Assembly: GCA_000611775.1 (NCBI GenBank)
Contig: KK106983.1
Coordinates: 155,607 to 219,606 of the forward strand
Direction of reading: 5' to 3'
Source: Umbilicaria muhlenbergii
Lineage: Eukaryota; Ascomycota; Lecanoromycetes; Umbilicariales; Umbilicariaceae
DNA length: 64,000 nucleotides
The notes under the pieces were generated by a model that was not told the DNA's origin, searched no databases, and was given only the letters and a program-made list of their open reading frames with translations. Each line of letters starts with the position of its first letter. Positions within the stretch are counted from its first letter, which is position 1. Shown in pieces: positions 1-11,560 of this stretch. The position numbers and the translations under genes were made by a program.

Positions 1-1303
1 AGTTAACAGCACTGCTGCTTCCCACAAAGATGCCGTCCTTCTCCACAAGCCATCTAGCAAGGGCAATAGCTTCGTTGTCGTCGATCTTGAAAGCATCGTC
101 CACAAGTTCGCGTCCAGCTTCAAAATTTGTGGTGACTCGATTAATCCCTATACCTTCAACAATCGTATCGACCTGATGTCTTCTTCTCGTTCCCTCCTTT
201 TCCTTGGGGTCAAACATCACACCGTATTTGATTCGATTAAAGAGGCCACTTCCCTGCGGATCTGCTAATACAATCTTGACATTCGGTAATCTGGGCTTCA
301 AATATCGTGCAACGCCGGCGATTGTGCCGCCTGTCCCAGCTCCGGCGACAAAGGCATCGAGTTCGCCACCACACTGACGGAGGATCTCCGGGCCAGTGCC
401 TTCGAAATGGGCTTGCCAGTTATACTCGATTTCGAACTGATCTGCAAAGAATCCTCGACCAGGTCGGTCGGGATCAGCTGTATGTTCGGCAGCAAGTGTG
501 CGAGCTCGATTGACAAAGTGCATTGGGTCGATTATCGGGGCAGGAGGAACTCGCGCAACAACTGCGCCGAGTTTAAGGAGAAGATCTGACTTCTCGGTGG
601 CCTGGTCGGAAGGCATGCAACTATTGTCAGAGTTAGCTTATATACTACGTTTTCTCTATTGCAGAATATAAGGTCATACATATATGCTAGATACCCTCTT
701 GCTCGGCATATTGTGGCAAGTGATATTCCAGTGGACCCTACGGTGCCTTCATAGATCATATCCCCTGAATTGGGTGTCAACAGACCTTGTTCTTCTGCCT
801 ACAACTCATTTAGACTGGTATCATGGCATTAGATTGCGCTAATACCGTATTGATGATATTTAGGGCTACACGATCTTTAGGACTGCCTCCGCCACCATTG
901 AGAAACTACAAACCATTAGGCCTCGATGTCATCAGCAATGAAAGGAGATTCCAGAAAGTACCTCGGCCTTTGCAAGTATCTCACATCCTGTGGCATCTGA
1001 CAACGATTTGATCTTAAACAATGGAGTATTCCCAATGCACCCCTCAATGCCTAGTGGTATATCCGATTTGATGGTATCAGCAGCACCTCTCGTCGTATGG
1101 TCTTGCAAATCAACCTTGTCTCCACGCTCTAGTCCGGCTCCGGCAACAGTATTGACAACGTCTCCCCTGCGCCGCCGTCGGAAACGGCGTTCTAGATCTG
1201 GATAGAAATCTTTGAAGCCAAGGGTTACGAGTACGCCAGCAACGAACGCTATCGTGATATAAACACGAGGCCGATTTTCCATCTCTGCCCTAATCTCATA
1301 CAT
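1..1303 (-). CDS. Cysteine synthase-like PLP enzyme (partial, C-terminus outside window)
   Basis: This is a PLP-dependent cysteine synthase of the fungal membrane-anchored type, which makes cysteine from an activated serine and sulfide. The start ATG is at 1303 (a second in-frame ATG is at 1282). A hydrophobic segment near residues 15-30 (YITIAFVAGVLVTLGF) suggests a membrane or mitochondrial anchor. The substrate-site motif GIEGCIGNTPL follows, then GGGGSPKDR carrying the PLP lysine, the EGTVGSTGIS loop, CMPSDQA, and the glycine-rich phosphate cup AGAGTGGTIAG. Exons read as 962-1303, 846-905, 680-798 and 1-620, with introns 906-961, 799-845 and 621-679. The reading frame is still open at base 1 after a GSSSAVN-type motif, so the last part of the protein is missing. 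It is divergent from the NDUFAF7 gene. The family is certain; whether it acts on O-acetylserine or another donor is not. Confidence 0.93.
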
Positions 1304-1446
1304 TCAAAAGCATTTGTAGTCCCTACCAGCTCAGAGGTGAGCACAAGCTGCCGCGGTAGATAGAGCTTCAAGGAGCTTGGGCCACATCGACCTACATCTA
1401 GACGCCGTTTGATGCTCCCCACCTCCAAACCTCCAACCCCGCAAGC
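1304..1446. promoter_or_regulatory. Divergent promoter between cysteine synthase and NDUFAF7
   Basis: Only 143 bases separate the start codons of the leftward cysteine synthase and the rightward NDUFAF7 gene. Both promoters and both 5' leaders must lie here or overlap the neighbouring gene. No clear TATA box was seen. Confidence 0.6.
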
Positions 1447-3095
1447 ATGGATTCTCCGATTGTCTCGCAGCTTTTCCGGCAACTATTCAGTCACCGGACA
1501 TGCTCGCGATTACGCTTCCGTTCATCACTCCCCTTCCGAACAGCTGGCGCACAACGAACGCAACAGTGCCGGAAGTTCTCCAGTGGAGGAGTCCGCTATG
1601 AGGATAATGCTCGACGAGAGAGCCATTGGCAGCAGCGGACGGACTGGTTTCCCTTGGACAAGTCGAACGACTTCGACAAGTATCCAATGGTCACCGCAAA
1701 TGGGCTAAGAAGTCGGAAAGAAAGACCGAAGAGGGTCAAGATGCTCTTGCGCGACTTCATAGAAGGTAGCGGCCCCTACGTCCCATTTGTTTCGATACTG
1801 AGCCATGCAAGACAGCCTATACAACCCTAACTACGGCTACTTCTCCAAACAAGTCGTCATCTTCACCCCTGGTGACCCCTTCGACTTCAACAGCATGCGC
1901 GACGAACCCGAATTCTATAGGTTATTAGGGCAACGCTACACCGCCTTTGAAGACTCTCTCGACGCCAAACAACCCAACGACGCCCGCCAGCTCTGGCATA
2001 CGCCCACCGAGCTCTTCCGTCCCTACTACGGCGAAGCAATTGCCCTTTACCTCGTCACGAACTACAAACTGTCGCATCACCCTTACCACGATCTCATAAT
2101 CTACGAAATGGGCGCCGGCAATGGCACACTGATGTTGAACATCCTCGACTACATCCGGGACCTCTACCCGGACGTGTATGAACGAACGAAGTTCAAAGTC
2201 ATCGAAATCTCCTCCTCTCTCGCCTCTTTACAGATCTCGCAACTCAGCCGCTCGGCCTCCTCGCGCGGCCACACCGACCATGTGGAGATCATCAACCGCT
2301 CCATCTTCGACTGGACCACTTACGATCCCTCGCCCTGCTACTTCCTCGCCCTCGAAGTCTTCGACAATTTCGCCCACGACAGTATCCGCTACGATCCCTT
2401 CACCGAAGAACCCCTTCAAGGAACCGTCCTCATCGACAACCACGGCGATTTCTACGAGTTCTATACACCGACTCTCGATCCGGTCGCATCGCGCTTCTTG
2501 CGGCTTCGCAACGCAGCGTGTTCGCGCCCTTTCAATCACCCGCTGAAATCATCGCGGCTAATGCGGAATATAAAATCCCGGTTACCGTTTGCCGGTAACT
2601 TGACGATGCCGGAATATATACCTACGAGATTGATGCAGTTTTTCGACATTTTGCATACTTATTTCCCCATGCATCGTCTTTTGACGAGTGATTTCCACTC
2701 GTTGCCCGATACCATCAAAGGCATTAATGCGCCTGTGGTGCAGACGCGGTACCAGCGGCGGACTGTGCCGGTCACGACGCCCCTTGTAAGTCGCATCTCC
2801 TCCCCTCACGTTTTCTCCTTCTACTAAGACCTCCTCCGCACTTACCTTCCCTCTCTTTGACCCGATATTCATAATTCTGCAGGTCCAACAAGGTTACTTC
2901 GACATCCTCTTCCCCACCGACTTCGCCGTCATCGAAGACATCTACCGCGCCATGACGGGCAAATTGACGCGGGTACTCTCACATGAAGACTTTCTGCGCT
3001 CATGGGCTTACGTCGAGGATACGCAGACGAGAAGTGGAGAGAATCCGTTGCTGAACTGGTATAAGAATGCGAGCGTTATGACGACTGTTTCATAG
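1447..3095 (+). CDS. NDUFAF7: NDUFAF7/MidA family arginine methyltransferase, mitochondrial complex I assembly
   Basis: This protein belongs to the MidA/NDUFAF7 family, mitochondrial SAM-dependent methyltransferases that dimethylate an arginine of a complex I subunit during assembly. The N-terminus is Arg- and Ser-rich without acidic residues for about 45 residues, as in a mitochondrial presequence. LLRDFIE joins [13 protein letters not shown] across the first intron, giving the family signature. The SAM-binding loop [11 protein letters not shown] and the [11 protein letters not shown] motif follow. Exons are 1447-1765, 1812-2785 and 2883-3095, which sum to 1506 bases and encode 501 residues. 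Introns are 1766-1811 (GTAGCG..AAG) and 2786-2882 (GTAAGT..CAG). The last exon encodes the conserved [11 protein letters not shown] and ends with TAG at 3093-3095. Family and splice sites are both well supported. Confidence 0.93.
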
Positions 3096-4526
3096 TCTTT
3101 GGGCAGGAAAAGGGGGAGATAGAGGCCTGAAGTTGAGCATTGCATGGTGGCGGTCTGGCAGCAGGAGGATTGTCAGATATTTGAGTATGTTGTATAGCCC
3201 AGAGATAGTAGCGATAGGTCATCGGTTTGTTGGTACTGAGACTAGTACTACACACATACCACGACGTCCGATGAATATATTGATAAACCCTGATTCGGAC
3301 AAGGTCACATGTCCTCTTATGTCATGTTCACAGTTCAAGGGACCCTCGAGCCAGAATCTCAGGTGCCGAGAAGCTCCCAACGACGTCCGATGACCATCTC
3401 CAAAAACCCGATTTGGCCAAGATCGCATGTCCTCTCATGTCATGTTCAGTGTCCAAGGTTCAAGAGACTCTTGAGCGCAAATTTCCAAGCCAAGTGCCGA
3501 GAGAACTCCAGCGACGTCCAACGACTAAGTCGAGTAGCCCTAACCCGGACACCCGGGTGAACACACTTTGAGCACACGGGCCGGATTTCGTCACGACGTC
3601 CAACGGTCAAGTCCAAAAACCCCGATTAGGAAGTCTGCAGTATGTTTACTTCCTTACCTTACTTCCTTACCTAACTTTACTTCATTCCTCACAGTGTGTC
3701 TCTGTATCCCATGTCAGATCTAGAGCATCCATTCCTCAGCAGGGGCTTTCTGAACCGTGCCGAGATCTCAACGACGTCCGAGGGCAAAGTCGAGAAACCC
3801 TAATTCGGATACCGGTGCCGTGATCTTTGAATTGCCTTACTGTGGTTGGTGTAGATACGCACAAAACAGATGCGCCGTTTTTCGCCACGACGTCCAACGC
3901 TCAAGTCGCGAAAGCCCGATTATGGGTATAGAGTTGATCTAGAGCCCCGGGGAATTCTGTTCGTGCCGAGCTATCAAACAACGTCCAACGATCAAGACGA
4001 CAAAACCCCGGTTCGGACATGCGTCTAGTTTAGTATCTCCCACGCGTGTAAAGGAAAACATCCGGACCAAGGTGGTTTCTCGTTGCTGATAATGCCAAAC
4101 GACGTCCGACGATCAAGTCGCTCGACCCGAATTGGGAAATGGGGCATCAGTGAAATGCTCCAGCAAAAGCACAGGGCATCCGAGTCAACAAGTACAGCGT
4201 TCCAATCCTCGATGGAAAATGAACGAGGCCTCAACACCGCATTGTATTCCACTAGTCTACAAATCACACAATGGCCCGTCTGCTATCTTTTCAACCCCCA
4301 ACGCCACTGAATGAGCCTTAAACCCCCCCACCCCCCCACCCAAAACAAAGGTCGTCATCTGACGCTGACGCCCCATTGACATCCCATAAGGGAAAAAAAC
4401 GCCTGGATTTTGCTGCCACCTACCTGCCGCAAACCGGGCACTGAAATTGACGCGACTTGTAGAGCTGTAGAATGGGAGCTTGTAGACGGGCATTGATTGC
4501 CATCCGAAAAGACAAAGGCCGTCGGA
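3096..4526. other. Convergent 3'-3' intergenic region holding a repeat array
   Basis: This stretch lies between the ends of NDUFAF7 (+) and TFIIS (-). It has no convincing gene. It is dominated by the degenerate repeat array listed separately, with a pyrimidine-rich patch at about 3645-3695 and a C-run at about 4323-4340. Part of it must serve as 3' untranslated sequence for both genes. Confidence 0.6.
3261..4139 (+). repeat. Eight-copy degenerate direct repeat array
   Basis: Eight same-orientation copies of a core begin near 3261, 3380, 3511, 3593, 3771, 3887, 3980 and 4099. The core reads roughly ACGACGTCCAACGATCAAGT followed a few bases later by AAACCCTAATTCGGA. Spacing is 82-178 bases, with a favoured period near 119. 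Most copies are preceded by TGCCGAGA-CTC. After copies 1 and 2, a longer shared tail (CATGTCCTCTYATGTCATGT, then CAAGRGACYCTYGAG) shows that the original unit was about 120 bases, now diverged. No reading frame runs through it. Confidence 0.85.
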
Positions 4527-5560
4527 TCAAGAGAACTTCCACCGCCTAGTAGCGTTTCGTCAGTGCGTCCAAACACACAAGCAAAAGGATGTGTAAGGGA
4601 TAACTAACTTCCCACAAACCGTACACTCGCAAAACGTCGTCATCGGTTCTACCACCCCCCACCCATCCGTCAGCACTTCCCTTTTCCCCCCTTCTCAACC
4701 CATTAATCAAAAAGAAAATGGGGGGACGACTCACCATCCGCACTCCTCGTCTGCGCCTGACTATAGCTAACCTTCCTCTGCCCACACTTCCCACAAGTCA
4801 AACTCGTACTAATACTCCTCTCCGCCTGCGGCGCCATCGCGCTATTCATATTATCCTGAATGATCTTATCGTCCTTGGCCCGCCTCTCCGCGCTCTTCAG
4901 CTCCTCGTGCGACATCACGACGAACCGTTCCGGGCTGATTTCGCCACCGAGGATGCGCGTGCGGAGTTTGGGGTTGGATTTGTTCTTGAGGTTCTGGTAG
5001 AGGGAGCGGATCTTCGACTTGTAGGTTTCGTTGTTTTCCGGGCCGTATTCGGCGAAGGCGGCGCGTTCGATCGAGGCCGCGACGCTGATGACGGTGGAGG
5101 GGGCGACGGTCGAGTGTTGGCAGAGGCCGTCGTAGATGAGGCCGATGCAGTTGTCGCGGGTGGATTGGCCGGTGCGGGCGCAGTCGACGCCGTCTTTTTT
5201 CCATGTGCGTTCGGCGGGGGGGACGGAGCTTTTGGACTTGTCATCGGCGCTGGAGGAGGGTGGGCTGACTTTGGGTGAGGCGCCGTTGGTGCTCTTACTG
5301 GGGGTGCTGGCTTTTTGTTTGTTGATGTCGTCACGCCATTTCTTGACGATCTCGTTGGCTAAGCGGGCGACTTCTGGATTCTTGTGTTGCTTTGATCTGT
5401 TGACGATGACACCGATCTTTGTGGAGCGTAGGAGATCTTCTGTTGGGACGACTCCAGTCTTAAGGTCGTTGAGGATCTTAACAATGTTTTCTGGTGATTC
5501 TCCGGCTGCTGTTGCTTTCTGTAGTGCCTTGGACTTCTCGTTTACTTCTTTCGTCTCCAT
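4527..5560 (-). CDS. DST1: Transcription elongation factor TFIIS
   Basis: TFIIS binds stalled RNA polymerase II and stimulates cleavage of the nascent transcript in the nucleus. The protein has an N-terminal LW-type helical domain (about residues 1-80, with LLRSTKIGVIVNR and ARLANEIVKKWR), a Ser/Pro linker, and the central TFIIS domain (RDNCIGLIYDGL, LRTRILGGEISPERFVVMS). It ends in the zinc ribbon CGKCGQRKVSY...CECTVCGKRWKFS. The start is ATG at 5560; upstream in-frame codons are not ATG. Exons are 4735-5560, 4609-4648 (40 bases) and 4527-4545 (19 bases), with introns 4649-4734 and 4546-4608, giving 294 residues. The last two tiny exons carry half of the zinc ribbon, and the ribbon's completeness confirms the splicing. 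Without them the frame would run into an intron and end wrongly. Confidence 0.95.
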
Positions 5561-6988
5561 GTTGGCAGTTGAGAGTGGGTCGCTTAACAAGAGGTGGCGG
5601 AGGTGTGACCAGGTGCAGAAATGTTTGCTGACAAGCGCTCCGTTTGCTTAAGATGCTTCTGGCGTTAAAACCGGTGGTGACGATCTGCACTTAGAAACCA
5701 TAGCATTTCTGCTCAGTTACTTGACGGAGGATAATGAAAACCTAGAAAAAGATTATTAGCATGATTTGTCCATGTAGTAAATCCTCAAACAGAATCCACA
5801 GCGACAACATGAACCACAAGGGAAGAGACACAATGGAGGTTAGACTGCCTTTGAATGGCAGCAATGCTTCTAAGGCGTAACTGGCCGTAGGAGGGCCTAA
5901 TTTCTTATGGAACCATCTCTTATGGAACCTTGGTGCCTGTAGCCATCATGGTATGTACAGCCGCAGAGGTAGCCAATAGGTCCGCTAGGGAGTCTCTCTA
6001 CCACTTCCTCTTTGCAAGATACGGCGCACCAGTTTGTATCCCAGCTCTGAGAAAGCTTCCAGCCATCTTCCCTCTCTTCAGGAACGGTCCTCTCCATCAA
6101 CCGAAGGTGAGCTCGTGGTCGCGTGCCACCACGTTTTGGATTGGCCTGTCGTAGACGGTATATCTACCATACCCATGTATAGGTGTCTCCATCGCAGGCC
6201 ATGAGGGCTACCCAGTCCCTCATAGAGGTTGGAATCCCCTCGATCCAAAGCACGGCGCATTCGAATGCTCGATTCAGACGACCGACGTCCACAAGAATGC
6301 CATCAAGACCGCTCGAAGCACCGCAGCGACGACGAACAAGTGAGAACAGGGTCACTCACTCTAAGTAATCTAGCCCGCGACAGCGAGTTAGATAGACCGG
6401 AGGGCGAATGAGGTATCGATGAGCGAGTGAGGTTGGATTTCACAGGCACGAGAGCCCCCATCTGAAGTCCATGATTAGGCTGAAGCTATCGTACTAGCCG
6501 AAAGCTTATCTGGTGTCAACTTCAGCCTCCTTTGCCTTATTATTAAAGCTGGGGAAATCCTATGTCACACTTCGCTGTTAGAGAAGTTCGAAAATTCGAC
6601 AGCAGAGTGTATGAAATGTAGGTCCAGCTACGCCATCTTGTGCTTGATATCAAGTGCTTTTCAATGCCTCCCAGACTGGCACTGGGATAATTCGAGATCC
6701 CCCAAGCGACAATAAACACCCAGGCCCCAGACCCCAACGTAGAGCCCTGAACTCTCAAATGCCATAAGCGTAGCGCTGCGTATCCTATCCCAACCCCAGA
6801 ACGCGACGCTAGCGAGCCATCTTAACCAACGTAAGAGGCCTGTTGCCCTCCCATAACGCCTCATGATGCATATATATACTGTGCACTTGCCCAAGCGCCA
6901 CCACCGCCGCCCCAAACGTGAGCATCAAAGTAGGCCTCCCTAACCCCAACCAGCCCCTTATCTGTCCCCTCCCAATCCTCTCCACCGA
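5561..6988. other. Intergenic, no gene recognised
   Basis: This holds the TFIIS promoter and the 3' flank of the histidine kinase gene. Short open frames on both strands show no recognisable motif or splice continuation. No repeat or RNA gene was seen. Confidence 0.5.
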
Positions 6989-9900
6989 CTATCTCATCGA
7001 CCTCGGCGTAACAGTCAACTGGCTCCTATCACTATCATTCCTGCTCAACCTGCTCTCCCGGTGCTTCTTCCCCTTGACGTGCCGCCGCAGACTAGCTACC
7101 GGGCTCCCCTCCCCACCAATCTCCACCTCCATATCCTCGTTGCCCCCAAATTCGAACTGGTCAGGATCGACATCCTTGGGCGCATGAATCCAGATCTGCC
7201 CCGCCTCTTGCTCTCTCCCCAATTTCCCCACATTTTCTACCGTGAGTGCCGCGAGTGGCGGTCCCGACCTCGCCGGTCCCTGCACCGAGACCGGCGGCCG
7301 GTGGTACGGGTCCGACGACACGCTGGCCGCAAGCAACTTATCGTCGCGAAGGGCCGTGGCTTTCTCCTCAGCCTCGACCCTCCGCATGCCTCTATCTCCT
7401 TCCGAATCCGTGCCAGGTAGGCGGGTAGAGGCGGCGATGGTCCGAGAGTGTCCGCTACCGTCGGACTTGACGACGGCCGAGTCCAGCGATCGCAGGTCCG
7501 GGCTCGACCCGTCGGCGCAGTTGGAGTCGTGGTCGGTGTGCTGGGAATCGCAAATAGCGTTCGTGCGCGATTTCGTAGCCCACTTGACCAACATCTTCTC
7601 GAGTGTTTTGCCTTTCACCGGTTTGGCAAGGTAGTCGTCCATGCCGGCTCGTCTGCATTTTTCGCGATCACCTTGGATGGCGGAAGCAGTCATCGCAACG
7701 ATGGGTGTCGCACGAATGCCAGGAAGATTGGAGTAGGGGGTGTGGTGGCGGATGAAGTGGGTCGCCCGGTAGCCGTCAAGGATGGGCATTTGCACATCCA
7801 TGAGGATGACGTCGGGTTTGGGGTGGGCTTCTGAGGGCTCTTGTACCAGATAGTCCAAGGCTTCTTTGCCGTTCCAGACAGCGTTAACAGAAAAGCCCAG
7901 CTTTTTAATTCTTTTTAACGCAATCTGTTGGTTTATCGCGCTAGGCCATACGTTAGCAAGTGCCAATGCTAAGGTAGAGTAATGTCTTACTTGTCCTCGA
8001 CGACGAGTACGTGGATCTTACTCCGCTCGGCATCAGGTAAGCCCATGTCGTGGTCGAAAGCCGCAGGGCTTACTGGTGTCCCTGGAGCCGTTGCTGACGG
8101 CATGTCTGAACGATACTCGGCAGGACTTTGCGGAGGGGGGGTTCCATTTTGGCGATCTTCATTGGATCCACAGCCAGAGACGGACATCTCGCTTTGCAGA
8201 CGATCGGGGATTGATTCAAGACCGACTAATGGAGTACCCGCGCCGCTTTGAAATTGCGGCTTGTTGAATGGAATCGAAAAGGCTGCTGTCGTGCCGCTAC
8301 CGAGCGTCGATACTAGGCTAATTTTGCCATGCATCAAATCCACAAGCTGGCCCAAGTCAGCAATCACCCAATCCTGTCAAACGGCAGAGTACTTACATTC
8401 TTACTAATGGTTAAGCCTAACCCTGTACCCCCAAAGCGCCGTGCAGTAGAAGAGTCTGCTTGACTAAAAGGTTTGAACAAACGCTTGCGCACTTCCTCTT
8501 CGATGCCGATGCCAGTGTCCTCCACCGAGAACATGACCTCAATCGTTTCGTCGGTTTCCTTCGTCACCATTACGGCAAGTTTGACGTAGCCCTCTGTGGT
8601 GAATTTGATACTGTTTGTTAAAAGATTGGTAAGGATTTGTCGCACACGTCTAACAACGCCCGTTAGTGTTAGGCCTGCTCACGGCGCAAAAGAGGTGGAA
8701 TATACCCAGGATCCCCCATTACTATAAGATCACGTTCCATACCAATCCTTATGTCACTTTCAAAACGAAGGTTCTTCCTATCTGCAGCAAAGGACAACAT
8801 CTTACTGACATCGCTAATAACGAGAGACAAGCTGAATTGGACCTCTTCGATATCAAGCCTTCCGGATTCCACCTTGGACAGGTCGAGGATGTCATTGATA
8901 ACGGTTAAAAGGCCATTGGCAGATCTCTGGATATTTTCGGCACATTCTCTCTGTTCAGGATCGAGGTCTGTGTCGATCAAAAGCTCTGACATTCCGATAA
9001 CGCCAGCAATAGGCGTCCGGATTTCATGGCTCATGTTCGCCAAGAACTGACTCTTCAAACTACTGGCCTCCTTTGCTGCTGCTTCTTGGGACAGCAACCG
9101 TATGTTCTGTTTTTCCTTATTTTGCAGGTCGAATTCTTGTTCTTTGAGTTCCGTAACATCCATCGAGACTCCGTACACGCCATCGACATATGCTTCATCG
9201 CCATCCTCGCCGCCTGCGCGTATCGGCACAAATCTGGTTCGAAACCACCGCCCGCTACCTTCGATGTGATGCTCGGAAATCTCTTCGGTAACTTTGCCCT
9301 TGAGGATGGCCTCGATGGGACCCTTGTAGAGAGGCAAGTCCTTCTCGCCGGTGTGCCTACCGAACACTGAATTTACATTAATACAGAAGCTCGAATCAAC
9401 AGCTCAAGGGCTAGGGAAAGGAGTAGCGTACCATCGTAGATATTCTGACCAAGGTTTTCGTACGTAATATCCTGCTCTCCCTCGTCCCACATGAGTTTGC
9501 CTTCAAGAAAGGTCAACCTTCTCTCCTTGTCAATCGCCCAGACGGTCACGTGGGCGTGGGCGATGACGTTCAGCAGCTGTTCTCTTGTACGCCTTGCGGC
9601 TTGACGGGCTTCGACCAATTCATGAATATCGGTACATGTTCCGAACCATTTCAGTATCTTGCCGCTCTTCTGATCCCTCAACGGCAGGGCTCGACCCAAC
9701 ATCCATCTCCATGCCCCATCATGTCGCTTACAACGATACTCTATAGAAAATTCTTCGCCAGTTTCGAGGCAGTGTTGCCACTTCCGGGCCGTCTCAGGGA
9801 CTTCATCCGGATGAAAAGATGATTCCCATCCTTCTGTCATTGATTCTTGCACAGACCTGCCGGTGTAATCATACCAACGGCGTGAAAACCAATCGTTTCG

Positions 9901-11560
9901 CCCCGTCGCTGTCGTTGTCCAGAGCAGCTGTGGCATGGTTTCACAGATCAACTGAAACTGTTGGTCATTTTGTTCATCTTTCGCAGCCAGCTCAGAAGTA
10001 TATTCAGTAACGTCTTTCAGCACAACTATGCCAGCCAAGAATTCACCCGTCTTTTCATCAAATATCCCCTCACCGCTGACATCGTAGTTCACCCGCTTCA
10101 TATCTGAGTCTATCACACCGATCTTCCAGCCGGTGAAGGGCTTCTGACTCCTGCAAAGTTCCGCAATAGGATACTCCTCGGGCCGCAATTGGCGGTCGAA
10201 GTTCTGCGAGTACACCTTGAAACGTTCGAGAATGTCCTGCTGGTCGTCCGTGTCAGGATCCACCGTCGCATGCATCAAATGGGCTGCTGCTTTGTTCGGG
10301 AATGCCAGACTCTGGTCCTTCCACATTGCGAATATAGGGAGCTCCATTGAATTGAGAATAGCATCCTTCATTCTTGTGATTTTCTGTAGAATGGATGGTG
10401 CAGCCGCGACACTTGCCCTCGACGGGCCTCCGAGAGGAAGCAACGGAGCTGCTGCCGTTGCCAATACCTTAGGCGAGCTTATTACAGAAGCAGGAGATGA
10501 CCCGACATTGGAGCCACTCCTCGAGCCATTGGAAGACGCTGGACTGGGCTCAGATGAAGGGGAAAGTGTTGATGGAGGCGGATATCGAGAAACCGGTCGG
10601 GATTGGGCCTTTGGGGCGGTTGTGGATGGAGCAGAAGTGCTGGTGAATGTCAAGGTAAAATACCGGTGATTTTCCAAGTTCCAAATAGAGACGATCATGT
10701 TGGCCTGTATCTGGTCTTCTGATAGAGAGGGTTTAAATTCGTTACTTGAAGACGTATTTGCCGATGTAATGGACTTGGGCGAAAGTACAACACCGACGAC
10801 AGCATCATGTACGAAAGCGGGGCCTTTCCTCCTTCCCGTGGGACGCTCTTTTGATTGTAAGGGATCTATTCTTGAACGTGCTTGATTCTCCGAGGCTATC
10901 GTTGGCGTCGTGTCCTCACTCTGTAGGACGTCCTGCGGCTCAGGCGTATGCTCTCTTAAGGTTTTCTGGTCCATATCGTCGGCTAGGCCATCAAGAAACT
11001 TCTGTTATCTCATTAGCAACATGGCCAACAACAAACAACTGTATCATCTCAGCATAACCGACCTCCCAGCTGACCCATACTGGATGGCCATCTTGCAGCA
11101 AGTCGATACCAATCTGTGATAATGACTGTCCATACAAGATGGCGGCCGCAGAAACCTCCTGCCCGTCACCATCTCCATCTTCATCGTCCAAGTCCCCGCC
11201 CGCATCAAGTCCTAACAATCTTCCCATTGCTTCGTTCGCCAAAATGACGGTCTTCAGGCTCGAGAGAACCAGCAGAGGCGTTGGGAGATATTGCAGCGCC
11301 GTCAGCGCCGTCAGCGCCATCGTGGGCAGGGTAGGAATGTCGACGAAGAGGGACGGGCTGTCGCGGTTTGACCGGGGCGATAGTGGGCCGTCGCCGTTGT
11401 CGATGCTGAAATAGCCATCGCGGTCAATGGAAGCTGCCTGTGGTGCATCGAACAAGGTGGCAGATAAGGATTGCTTCAGCGTCGGATACTCGGTGACGCC
11501 CAGTCGATGCGGCGGCGGTGTCTCGCTGCCATTGTGTCGCGCTGCCGATGGACTTGTCAT
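6989..11560 (-). CDS. PAS-domain hybrid histidine kinase with C-terminal receiver
   Basis: This is a fungal hybrid histidine kinase, which senses a signal through PAS domains and passes phosphate His to Asp towards an Hpt protein. About 1429 residues are encoded in six exons: 11063-11560, 9432-11001, 8706-9366, 8397-8649, 7991-8346 and 6989-7940. PAS/PAC regions include WFSRRWYDYTGRSV and GAWRWMLGRALP. The H-box is SQFLANMSHEIRTPIAG. N- and G-box motifs follow: GDPGRVRQILTNLLTNS, then FGGTGLGLTISKN. The receiver has the acidic LVVEDN, the phospho-acceptor VILMDVQMPILDG, MTAS, and the conserved lysine in DYLAKPVKG. There is no HAMP or clear transmembrane segment, so it is probably cytoplasmic. 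A low-complexity tail of about 180 residues follows the receiver. I did not assign a fungal HHK group. Confidence 0.94.

Noticed and set aside
4718-5278. Long rightward open frame of 186 codons
   Set aside because: It is antisense to the TFIIS coding exon and GC-rich third positions create the opening; it has no domain.
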